A DNA stretch of 32,916 nucleotides from Acanthamoeba sp. SK_2022b. Its lineage: Eukaryota > Discosea > Longamoebia > Acanthamoebidae. The translations under genes and the position numbers were made by a program. Of this stretch, positions 1 through 9,523 are shown in pieces; position 1 is the first letter of the stretch, and every line of letters starts with the position of its first letter. The notes beneath the pieces were generated by a model. The model was not told the origin of the DNA. It did not search any database and worked only from the letters and a program-made list of their open reading frames with translations. The DNA is taken from contig JANDJZ010000788.1 of assembly GCA_027943245.1 (NCBI GenBank), forward strand, positions 1-32,916, read 5' to 3'.

Positions 1-2195
1 GCGTCTGGTCGTCCCGCTCGGTGCCCAGCCTGAGCAGCGATGAGACGACGACCGCCTCCTGCCCGCCCGCGATGCCTCCCAGCGCCTCGGCCATCGCCCG
101 CTTCACCTCGACGTCCTTGACGTGGATGAGCAGCTTGCTGAAGGGCTTCAAGGCCTCGTGCCTGCCGATCTCGCCCAGCGCAAAGACCGCGTAGGCGGGA
201 GTGGTGTGGTGTTGCTGCTGCTGTCGCGGCTTGATGTTGTCCACGAGCGCGGCGATGACCGCCTCATGGTTGCGCCGAGCGGCAGCAATAAGACCGTAGG
301 CCGATGAACGCACAACGCAGTCTTCGCTCGACGTGAAGCCACGCACCAGCGGCACCACCGCCCCTTTCTGGTTCAGTGAAGCCAGAGTTGGGGTCAGCCC
401 ACTCGACGCGGTTGATGGATCGATTGAGGAGGGGACAGGTCACCTGGGCGAGCAAGTAGGCTGCTGCGAGGCGGGCCACCTCGCCCTCGACCGTGGTGCT
501 GGACAGAGCAGCGATGGTCGCCTGTCGCTCCTCATCGGACGTCCATGCGGCGGAGCCGCCCGAGCTGTCCACTCGCCCCCCACACAGCCTGGAGAGGCGC
601 CGCAAGTCAGAGGGGAGGCTTTTATCCGGGAGAAAGCGCGAAGGCGTTGGTACCAGTCCCACACCTCCTGATACAGGGGAGTGAGAGCCCTGCCACCCGA
701 ATGTTCGGGAAGCCAGGGGGAGGGCCCGCCGGGAGCCACGTCCCACGACGGCCCCGTGGGCTCCTACACACCATGCACGCCGGTGAGCGGTGGTCGCCTG
801 TGGGCCCCCACATGCACGCACAAACCAACGTTGACTGACCTGCATGCGAACGAATTGGAACTTGAACATGAACCGCGGGTGGCTCGGGTCGGTGCTGTAG
901 TTCTCCAGCCCGGCGTGCCACAGATCGTAGTGGATCAACACCACCGTCCCTACTCACAAGCCGTCAACGTGAGTAGAAAAACTCTTAATAAATCAATTAA
1001 ATCTATTAAATCAAAGAAATAAATAAATAGCTATATAGATAAATGATCAATCAACGAGAAGGTGAGCTAGGCCGCACCGGCCTTGCATGTGGCCGGGTAC
1101 TCGCCCGTGGCCCAGGCAGCCGGGATCTCGCTGGACTTGAGGTGTCGATTCTTTTCGATAGGCAGCGAGTTGTACTGGGTTCCTTGTTGACGATGATCAT
1201 CAGCCATGGCAGGCACCACGCGGCAAAGAACGAGTCGGCATGTGAAAGTCGTGTACCAGGGAGGAGGCCAGTGGGGCCCATGCTGAGCGTGGTGTCCTGG
1301 GGATAGTACATGGCCATGAGCCACCTCGGGTAGTGGTGGCGTATGGTGTTGAAACCCCAATAGCTGTCCTTGTGCCACTCTTGGGCCCGTGTACCGGGCC
1401 GCCTGTGAGCAACATTCATGCATAGATAAGTAAAACAATAGATACGGTGTAAATACGTTGGTCTCACCTATCGTGACAGTGTCGGTGTGCATGCATCATA
1501 TATCCCGGCCCCAGCACGCTCTCCAGCGCTCCTGCACACCAAAGAGCGCGTGAGATCGACTAGAACTGCGCGCAAACACATAACGGGCTGGGCGCTGAAC
1601 CTCGAATGGTGGGGTCATCGAACACGAGGTCCAGCTCCGGCAGTGTGGGCAGGATGTTGTTGCCCACGTTGTCCTTGAACCTCGAGTTGAGCGCATCAAC
1701 CTACCGAGAGAGAAAGAGAGATCGAGAGAGTTGGGTTAGGTGCCCGCCAGTGTAAGAGCACCTGGGGAGAGCGTCTACCCGGGCGTAGAGGTTGTTGTGA
1801 AAGCTGGCGGGCAGGGCCGACGGCTGAAGGGCGAGGTATCCCTCGACGATGAACTGGCGCACAACTTCGTCGGAGAGCAGCACTGCTGGGCTCTGCCGCA
1901 GCGCATAGGGATCTGTATTTATTTTATTTATATATTTGTTGCATAATCTTTACTTTTGCAAGAGGGAGGCCGATGACGCACCTACGCCGGTGTCAGTGGT
2001 CGCCAGCACAACCTTGCGGCCCACGGAAAAAGTTGTGGCCGATGAAGAGGAACGCGCAGCGGGAGCCGAGGAGGGAGCTGTCTCGGTAGCTGAAGGGACG
2101 TACGCCGCGGAAGCGCCTCCCCGGGCGGCCTTTCCTCCCCTCCTAGCGGCCCCACCTCCTCTCGGCACTCTCTGGTTTCTTTTTTCCTTCTCCAT
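1..2195 (-). CDS. Phytanoyl-CoA dioxygenase-like domain fused to HEAT repeats (3' end beyond window)
   Basis: Exons in transcription order: 2195-1982, 1912-1779, 1700-1601, 1531-1468, 1402-1257, 1182-1078, 949-826, 689-654, 588-444 and 367-<1. All splice phases agree and the frame is open at the left edge. After a Ser/Ala-rich leader of about 70 residues comes a PhyH fold: LLSDEVVRQFIVEGYLAL, GPGYMMHAHRHCHDR, then WHKDSYWGF with the HxD iron ligands, GPTGLLPGTQYNSLP, and HYDLWHAG with the distal His, followed by an Arg (HPRF) expected to bind 2-oxoglutarate. From about residue 310 the protein becomes alpha-helical HEAT/PBS-lyase repeats (ALGEIGRHEALKPF, RAMAEALGGIAGGQEAVV). PhyH enzymes are Fe(II)/2-oxoglutarate hydroxylases; the substrate here is unknown. 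The leader may be a targeting sequence. The ATG at 2195 gives correct phase, but an earlier exon cannot be excluded. A retrotransposon lies just upstream. Confidence 0.8.
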
Positions 2196-2259
2196 CTACC
2201 TATTGAGGTTGACCCAGTCCTTTCCTCGTTCTTCCTTTTGATCAAAAGAACGTACGCTC

Positions 2260-2276
2260 TTCTTTTGATGTGCAAG
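2260..2276. repeat. Target-site duplication, copy at the element's 3' end
   Basis: TTCTTTTGATGTGCAAG is identical to 7901-7917 at the other end of the retrotransposon. This copy lies 64 bp upstream of the predicted ATG of the PhyH-HEAT gene. Confidence 0.9.
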
Positions 2277-2554
2277 GTGGGTAGGTAAAGGGTTTATTTT
2301 CGAGCCTAGTCGTGGACAAAAATTGTCACTGAATTGCAAATTCCGACAGCCTGCTCGTGCGAAACCGTGTGGCAGCTTCTTGGTCGTTGGGTGTCTAGGT
2401 GATGGTTATGGTAGGGTCGGGTGCGGTACAGGTCGGCGGTCGTTGGATCGGCCTCGTTAAAAACCCCGGCAAAACCCTTCGTGAGGGAAAACTATGGGGG
2501 AAAAGAGAGCCGACCCTTTTGGGCCGGAGGACCGTCCCTTTCCAGGCGCTCAGT
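2277..2554 (-). other. Retrotransposon 3' UTR
   Basis: This is noncoding sequence between the final stop of the element and its 3' target duplication. It contains AATAAA near the 3' end (about 2297-2302) and finishes in AAACCCTTTACCTACCCAC rather than poly(A). A short inverted repeat (CTCAGT/ACTGAG) overlaps the end of the ORF. Confidence 0.6.
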
Positions 2555-3365
2555 TCAGGACTGAGGCGTTACTGGAGGAGGGGCTGGCGGTGTGGGAGGT
2601 GTAAAGTGGTGGATACGGCGCAGGTAGGTGTTTCGGTCTTGGTACATTTTGTGGCTAGCCTCCAGGAGGGTGAGGCGGGCCTTTTCTGTCTTCTGTAGGG
2701 GGGGTGGATCCGTTCCCGGGTTTGCGATACCCATCCAGGTTTCGAGAGTGTTGAAGGAGGTCTGTGATGGGTAGGGGAGGAGGGAAGAGTGTGCGATTTT
2801 GGCTGTGAGTCAGGTGGGGTCGTGGGCTGGGCAGGCCACGAACAGGTGGCGGCGGGTTTCGGTTCTAGTGAGGCCGTGGTTAATGAGGCAGTACAGGCAC
2901 CATGGGGTACCATGGCGCGGGTTTGAAGACCGTTTGTGTACGTTGTTACGAAGGGGGAGGAGTTTGTACGCTGCTCTGAGGAAGAAACAGTACAGTGCTG
3001 GCGAGGCTGCCGAGTGGATGGTTTTGTGGGGTAGTGCGTGTTTAATGGGGGGGAGGAAGGCCTGGCGCCACTGGGCTGGGAGTGATCTGCTGGGGGAGAG
3101 GGTGGCGATGGACTCGTTAAAGACCATGAGGACGGTGTGGGGGAGTGCCATCACAAGGTCTTGTTTGGAGGCGGGCTGTCTGGAGCGGCCTTTATTGGCC
3201 AGCCTGTCCGCCATGTCATTAAGGATAAAGGCTTCTTCTTTGAGGATGGGAAGCTTGAGGTCCTTTATGATTGGCGCCCATTTCTCAGGGTCTTTAGCCA
3301 GTTTGTCCTTTATGTGGCTTGGGACGTGGGTGGTGCTTTTGAGGGTGGGGCTGGCCAGCTGTTTC
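2555..3365 (-). pseudogene. Retrotransposon polyprotein C-terminus with CCHC zinc knuckle
   Basis: After the frameshift near 3365 coding resumes with HVPSHIKDKLAKDPEKWAP and runs on through MADRLANKGRSR. It reaches CLYCLINHGLTRTETRRHLF followed by VAC, the C-x2-C...H-x4-C zinc knuckle found at the C-terminus of many L1-like reverse transcriptases (zf-RVT type). A TGA at 2812-2810 interrupts the frame. The same frame then continues past TWMGIANPGTDPPPLQKTEK to a terminal TGA at 2557-2555. The stretch after the inner stop has coding character (KARLTLLEASHKMYQDRN), so the inner TGA is probably a mutation. Confidence 0.7.
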
Positions 3366-5538
3366 CGAGGATGTCTGCTTGGAGGAGCGTTGCCGGTTCT
3401 ACTCCTTGCTCTCTTGGGTTGGTGGAGTGGATGAGCATAGGGGACAGAAGTGAGAGGTTTTGTTGTTTGGCCACGAGCAGGAGGGCGTTGATAGTGTGCA
3501 GGTGTGGGTTTTTCCTGGGGGGGATGTGGTGGATTGGGAGGGGAAGGAAGTGCCCATTGTATATTTTGAGATTGCTGATGATGGCTCTCTGTGCCAGAGA
3601 GTCTTGTTGGTTGGCCAGCTTGATGATGGTGTCCATGAACAAGGCGTCTTGTTTGTTGGTGATGTGAGTGAGGCCAAGGCCTACACCACCGTCCCCATGC
3701 ATAACACTTATGTTGTAAGAGCGGTAGATTCCCATGGTTGGCATGAGGGTGTGCCTGTTGAGGCGGTCCACAGCCTTTGTGGTTCTGACTGGCATGGGGG
3801 ACACACTGGCAGCATAGAGCAGTTTTGGGATGGCATATGAGTTGATCAAGAGGGACTTGGTGTCTGCCATGAATGGGCGGCGTTTGATTTCGTTGATGGT
3901 GGTTTTATAAGAGCTGATTCGCTTGTCCCAGTTTGGAGCTTTATTGGTGAAGCTTATATCCACACCCAGGTACTGGATGGTGCGGTCAGAGTCTGAGGTA
4001 GTAGATATGGGCGTGTCTTGCCAGAGGAGGAGGGGAAGGGGCCCTTTTGTACAAGTGGCGACTGACTTGGTGGGGTTGATTTTGACACCGTGGAAGTCGC
4101 AGAACTTGGTAACTACTTCAAACAGTTTAGCGAGGCCGGCAGCTGATGATGACAACAGGGAGGTGTCATCAGTGAAGATCAGGCCACCTATGGGGCCACC
4201 TTCTGCTGGAGTGTAGCCTGTGTTGGACGCTAGCAGGGTGTCCATGAGGGGGTTGATAAAGAGGTTCCAAATGAGGGGTGACAGGGGGTCACCTTGCTTG
4301 ACCCCTCTGTTGACTGGGAATGGGGGGGTAGGGCCAAATTTAGTGGAGATTGTGGTGATGGTGCCCGTGTACAGCTTAGAGACCAAGTTGGTACAAGCCT
4401 CATTGAACCCATAGTAGGACAGGGTGAGTGGGATGGCCTTGTGGGGGAGTGAGTTGTATGCCTTTTCTAAATCGAGGAAGGCTGCGTGTAAGGGGAGGTC
4501 TCTGGCGTGGGCCTCTTCCACGAGGCACTTAAGGGTGATGATGTGGTTGTAGGTGGAAAAGTGTTTCCAGAATGCTGCTTGGCTGGGCGACAAGATGAGT
4601 TGCTGTTCAACAATTTGATAGAGGTGGTTATAGATGATGAGTGAGAGGAGCTTGTATGTGGTTTGGCACAGTGTGATGGGGCGGTAGTTTTGTAGGAGGT
4701 GAGGGCTACCTTTTTTGAAGATTGTGGTGACAGAGGCCAACAGCCAGGAGGGGGGGAGCTCCACAGCTGTCATGGCCTCGTTGAGGGTGTTTCTGAGGAT
4801 TAAGCGACTCTCCTTGTCAAGATGTTTGAACAGTTCATAGGGGATCCCGTCTGTACCTGGGGCCAAGTTTGGTTTGAGGGAGGTGATGGTTGAGTCAAGC
4901 TCCATAAGAGAGATGTCGGCTGTAAGGGATGCACAGTCCTCTGGGCTGACCTGGTGTTGCCTGTGGGAGTAGCACGAGGGTAGGGAAGATGGGAGGGGTG
5001 GAGGGGTTGCATACATGGCAGCCCAGAACTCCTTTGTTGCAAGAAGGACTTTTTTGGGGGAGGTGAGGTGTGAGCCATCCACAAGCTCTATGCTACTTGG
5101 GAGGGTGGAGATATTTGGTTTAAGGTACGACTTGATTTTATTGTAGAACTTTTTGGACTGAAGGTGGGCCTCACGCTGGTTGGCCAGGATGAACTTTTTG
5201 ATGTGGTCGTTTACATTGAGCTGAACTGCCCAGTGGAAGTCCTTTTTTAGTTTATGGGCGAGGGAGTGGGCTGAACATGCAGAAGCCCCGTGTGCAGAGA
5301 GGAATGAGACCTGGGGGGAGGAGGGCGTTTCGCCTTGGGCCACCGACTTGGCTATTTTTACAGCTTTATACACGTTTCTTGCCAGAGGTACCGCTTTGAG
5401 CGGCATGTGGGGTTGTTTGGGTGGTGGTCGGGGTGAGTGGTGCGCTGCGCTAGTGAGAGCAAGGGGGAATTGTGACCAGTGCGTGAAGTTTAACTGAAGC
5501 TTTGCGTTTAGGTCAGCTGCTTGTTCTGGGTTGAGTGC
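3310..5538 (-). pseudogene. Retrotransposon reverse transcriptase domain
   Basis: The frame is open from the codon after the TGA at 5541-5539 down to a TAA at 3310 and is the same frame as the upstream endonuclease. Reverse transcriptase motifs appear in order: APGTDGIPYELF, IFKKGSPHLLQNYRPITL, SQAAFWKHFSTYNHI, AAFLDLEKAYNSLPH, GVKQGDPLSPLIWNLF, GLIFTDDTSLLS and KINPTKSVAT. The catalytic box is FTDD rather than the common FADD, with both aspartates kept. GVKQGDPLSP and the upstream endonuclease fit non-LTR, L1-like enzymes. The true reading frame leaves this ORF at about 3365, where one base appears to be missing, so the last residues before the TAA are out of frame. The first ATG is at 5406, but the open frame upstream suggests it is not the native start. 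Confidence 0.88.
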
Positions 5539-7787
5539 TCATTGTAGTTTGGGGCGTGAGGGTGGGGGAGGGGGAAGGGACTTTCGTTTGCCCCACTGCC
5601 AGTGCATGGTGAAGAGTTTGTGGTTGGTGGGAACGCCTACTGAAGTGAGGAAGGCTGAGGCAGGTTTGATGGTGGAGGAGGTCCAAGCTGTGTCAATTCT
5701 GGATGCCTGGCCTCTGTTCTGGGTTGGTTGGCTCCAAGAGTACTCCACTGCCCGTGGGTGGAGGCACTGGAAGGCATTGGAGAGTGTGTGTGTCTTGGAG
5801 AGGAAGCGGAGGCCAGTGTACATGTTGGCGTTAGGGTTGGCTGAGTTGATTTTCTTGGTGTATGCGTTGAGATCTCCAATGATTTCGCCACGTTTGTGTA
5901 GCTCTTCTACTTTAGGGGACAAGGCATCTTTAAAGAACTGGTTGTTGTTTTTTCGTCTGTTAGGGCCATGAATGCCAATGATGAACGTGTTACCTCCCCC
6001 TTTACAGTGGAGGTTGACAATCACATTTTGGTACAGGAGGTCAGGGAGGGGGTCCATGACTTGCACATGACATTCAAGGTCATGCTTGTACCAAATGGCA
6101 GTGCCTCCTGTGCGGGGGCAGTCCCCACGTTTGGGCGAGTTGTGTGTGACAAGGACGTTGGGGGGGGTGAGGAAGGGCCATTCCTCTGCAAAGAGCTTGG
6201 TTTCTGTGAGGACAAGAATATCAAGGTTGTATTTGTTAAAGACATGAGTCACAAAAGGGAGTTTGGCTGAGAAGCCTCCTTGGACATTCAGCGCACCAAT
6301 CATGACCCCCCGGGTCGCAGTCTCAGAGGCCATGAGTTCTGGGTTGGCCCCGATTGGGCTGGTGTTGGGGTTGGGGCTGGGGGGGGAGGGGTTCATCCAA
6401 GGCCAGCTCATCTGTTGGGTCACACCAGGAGAGGACCTTGATGCCCTTTTTGTTACCGTGGTAATGGCAGTGGTCATAGCTGCAAGCTTTTCTTCTTGGG
6501 AGCTGAATGTGATCCAGGTGAAGCCCAGGCCTCCTCCATTTGCGCAGTTCTGGGCGAGCTCTACCTTTTTAAAAGGGACATTGGCTTTTGTCAGCCACTT
6601 CTGGACATGCCTGGACTTGACCTCATACAGGAGGCTGTGGAGCTGGAGCTTGATGGCAGTCACTCCAATGTAGGACCTTGTGATGGGAGTTGGAATACCA
6701 TCCTTGACGATGCTGCCAACCTCTAGGAACTCTTCAAGGTGTCTCTCCAAGAAGAACAAAACCATGATGTTATTATCCTTGCTGGTGATGTGGCAGACCG
6801 GCGTGGGGGAGACCACATAGATGTCCTCCTCAACAATTGACAGTGAGTGGATGTATGCCATGTGGGTGGAGTTCCACATGCAGTCAGTGTCTTCCAGGAT
6901 GGGGATGTTGAGAACTATCCAGCTTGGGAAGCTGGCCTTGACAAGCTTGAGGGCCATGGTGCGACCAGAGGGGTAGTTGAACGCGATGATGATCACCTTG
7001 TCCTTTTCGTTGAGGACAGTGTTTTTGGAGTTGAAGCCTGGGATCAGGGAGAACATGGACCTGATGATGCTGAAGTCAGTGACCACGTTCTGGGCTACGA
7101 CAACGTCCAAGAGCTCAGGGTCATCGGTATTGTCAACTTGGATTCCACAGGCCTTGGCAGCAATAGATTGGATGATGGACAGTTCGGTGCTGGGGATTTT
7201 TGACATGATGGCCCTCCGATCCTCCTTGGTTTGGACCAGCTTCTCAATGGTGCAGGTGAGGACGTCTTCATATGATGGGTGGGGGGCGGGGTTTGGTGGG
7301 GTTGGACCAGAGGAAGATGAATAGGAGTGGTTGCCGGTGGATTGGGTGGGACAGCCATAAGGCCAGTTCCCTAGGGGGCAGGAGGGCTTGGGCTGGGATG
7401 ACGCCTGAGCAGCAGTGCGTCAGAGTAGCTCTATGAATGATGCGTGCAGTCCAGCTGCTGCTGGGGGATTAGATTTTGTCGGGTCTGGGTTGGGGGGGCC
7501 CAGTCCAGCTGGCTGAGACAGGGCAGGGAGGGCTCTGGGTTGGGACAGGTCCAGTTGGGTGCCTGCTTGGGATGCGTCAGGTTGGGATGACTCAGGGGGG
7601 GTCAAGTGGGTTCCCTTCTTGGGGGGGCCAACATCTTCCACTTCTCCATCGCCTCGGTGGTTTCCATCTTGCTAGAGTGAATGAATTTGTTTGAGGGTGT
7701 GTCGAATCGTGTCAGGGGTGGTAATGAATTGAGCGGGGGCTCATGACGTGGTTTTTTATACTTGGGTTGTCCCATCCCAAGGTTCAA
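5539..7787 (-). pseudogene. Retrotransposon gag-like region and APE endonuclease (5' part of polyprotein)
   Basis: The first ATG is at 7787. The opening frame ends early and coding resumes in another frame next to a C7 run at about 7625-7632, equivalent to loss of one base. The new frame stays open to 5539 apart from a TGA at 7420-7422. A Ser/Pro/Gln-rich N-terminus is followed by a region of about 300 residues that includes GGGLGFTWITF, reminiscent of an RRM RNP1 strand and suggesting a nucleic-acid-binding gag-like role. The endonuclease follows: IGALNVQGG, LVLTETKLF, RTGGTAIWYK, GIHGPN, GEIIGDLNAY, ASRIDTAW, and TNHKLF in place of the usual SDH. In L1-like elements this domain nicks target DNA to prime reverse transcription. 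A TGA at 5541-5539 separates it from the reverse transcriptase, which is in the same frame. Confidence 0.8.
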
Positions 7788-7900
7788 ACAAAAAATGTCA
7801 TAGCAAGAGAGGTACCTTGAGAGGACTCAGAGGAGCAGAAGCAATAAATCGACTTTGGATTTAATCAAGGGAGCTGTGGCTGTCCACCGCGCATGAAGTT

Positions 7901-7917
7901 TTCTTTTGATGTGCAAG
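7901..7917. repeat. Target-site duplication, copy at the element's 5' end
   Basis: TTCTTTTGATGTGCAAG is identical to 2260-2276. Together the two copies bracket the element with no mismatch. Confidence 0.9.
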
Positions 7918-8538
7918 AGTACAGAACGTCCTGCGCAGAAGCATTACTTGAATCTTTAGCGAAATTTTTACTTTATTTGGTGTTGCCCCTCGCCACATCC
8001 AGTTTTTCCCTTTATTTATTAAAATGGTAATGAGAAGCTAACTACATCTCACCAATGTCTGAGCTCTTTTTGTGCCATGGCTACACATCCAACAGGCCCA
8101 CCCACAGGGAGTTCAAGACCACCTACAGCACATGAATTGAAGACCTACAGCACATGAATTGAAGGATCTGCACAGTTGAGAAAAGCAGAAGGAAGCCTAT
8201 CTGCAGCAAACAAGATGATGAGCTCTTGCCTATGCAAACTGGGATGCCTCAAGGGGCTCTTGGCTCAGAGGCACTGCTGTACAAACTCTGTGCACACAAA
8301 AGGGTTGCTGTTTTGTTTAGGGATTTGTGCAGTCAGGATGTGCTTTCTGCTCCCTGATTGTGGCATCATGGCAGTGTGAGCCACATTGGGTGGGCAACAT
8401 GAGTGAGCAACATTAGGTGGGCCTTTGAACACATTGGCAGACCTCTGGAGAGGAAGGACGAGAGTGAGGAGTGAGGAGGAGGAGGATGAGGAGGAGGAAG
8501 GAGGAATGTCATTTTTTACTCACTAACTATTTTTTGAT
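7918..8538. other. Gene-poor stretch with small tandem duplications
   Basis: No gene is recognisable here. It is lower in GC than its surroundings. It holds a perfect tandem 22-bp duplication (8121-8164), an imperfect pair of GTGAGCxACATTxGGTGGGC units at about 8377-8426, and a GAG/GGA purine run at about 8451-8510. A short plus-strand open stretch around 8165-8350 containing LLPMQTGMPQGALGSEALL has no recognised family. Confidence 0.5.
8121..8164. repeat. Perfect 22-bp tandem duplication
   Basis: The unit starts ACCTACAGCACATGAATT and ends GAAG. It occurs at 8121-8142 and again at 8143-8164 without mismatch. Confidence 0.85.
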
Positions 8539-9523
8539 ATCTTTTCAGGTGGATTCAAACCAAGAACAGAAACCTGCCAGAGAAGCAGTTCACCACGCCA
8601 ACGATGCCCGGCAGGCGCTCGAGCTCGGCCAGTGTTGCCGGCAGGTCCGCCGCCGCACAACCTGGCAGAGGCGACACGCGCAGGACCAGGCACGTGGCGA
8701 TGCGGGCGATGCCAATTCAGCGCCGAAGCCAAGGGCACATATGTCCTTCACATGTGACTGTCTCGTCGGTGCGCCGCGAGTCAAAGGTGGCGCTGAATTA
8801 CGTGTGGGGTTGGTTGGAGTCAATTGCTGAGCCTGCGCCTGTCCGTGCTTAGTTAAAGGTGGGAGACTAACCTCACCACCACGGCAACGATTGCCGGGTT
8901 CCGCCTGAGGGTTCGCTCCACGGTCAGCGAGCAGTCGGCAAAGTCGAGCCGCTCAGATCCAGATGCACGCCAGAGCACCTGTTGAAGGCGCCAGTGGCTG
9001 TCGACGGATGTTCTAGCCTCTCGAAACAGAGGTAGATCTCCTGCTCGCCATTTAAGTCTCGAGAGGCATCGGTGGACGTTCTAGAACTGGGTCCGAGTAC
9101 TTGCAGACAGCACAGCGCCGCACAACTCAGCTGGTGACAGCACCCGTCGGCCTCCAGGCACAGGCGGCAGCACTCGACGGTCACCTCGGCCGCAGCGTCC
9201 ATAATGGCCTCGCCGCCCATCATCTTACCGCTCACGTCCACACCCCACCTGAGCATGGAGACGCTCAGGCTGTTTGGCTTGCCTCATCCCCACTGCCTTC
9301 TTCGAGGTCCCTCTCCTTGCCCTTGCAGCAAGCCCCGCCGACAGTGCATGCTTCTGTATGGCTACACGGCCGAACAGCGCTGCGGTCCCCTTCTCGGCAC
9401 CTCTACATCGATGGCGGCTTCAAGGCTCGATTCCGACTGTAGGGCTGGGGCGGCCTGCAGGAGCAGCATATTGGAGCGGCGCAGGTAGCTCTGCCAGCTC
9501 CAGTCATGCCATCGACGCAGCAT
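8539..9523 (-). pseudogene. Possible spliced gene of unknown function, probably broken
   Basis: Several minus-strand blocks show Acanthamoeba-like codon use. From the 5' end: MLRRWHDWSWQSYLRR (ATG at 9523), a cysteine-rich block around 9120-9200 (TVECCRLCLEADGCC), and a block around 8885-9030 (SERLDFADCSLTVERTLRR, NPAIVAVVV). The last ends at a good donor (AG|GTTAGT) that joins in phase to an acceptor at about 8796 (TTCAG|) and continues as ATFDSRRTDETVTCEGHM, CPWLRR. An in-frame TGA follows, after which the same frame reads on as LPATLAELERLPGIVGVV. The middle splice junctions could not be fixed. The helical Leu-rich parts hint at an LRR or HEAT-like fold, but no family is recognised. The TGA suggests a decayed gene; an unseen intron is the alternative. 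Confidence 0.3.

Larger units (their letters stand above)
2277..7900 (-). mobile_element. L1-like non-LTR retrotransposon with 17-bp target-site duplication
   Basis: The element lies between two identical 17-bp copies of TTCTTTTGATGTGCAAG (2260-2276 and 7901-7917), which define 5,624 bp of inserted DNA. Read on the minus strand it has about 110 bases of 5' leader, one long reading frame (gag-like region, APE-type endonuclease, reverse transcriptase, C-terminal CCHC zinc knuckle) and a 3' UTR of about 280 bases containing AATAAA. No LTRs, RNase H or poly(A) tail are visible. The domain order fits the L1-like clades that move by target-primed reverse transcription. The perfect duplication suggests a fairly recent insertion. 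The frame nevertheless carries three TGA codons and two single-base shifts, so this copy is probably inactive. Confidence 0.9.

Noticed and set aside
2799..4216. Plus-strand open frames opposite the retrotransposon (for example 2799-3434 and 3137-3667)
   Set aside because: They are antisense shadows of the reverse transcriptase and zinc-knuckle frame and contain no recognisable domain.
7918..8538. Possible second mobile-element fragment around 8165-8350
   Set aside because: The open stretch (about 60 codons) has no reverse transcriptase, integrase or transposase motif, and no repeat boundaries were found.
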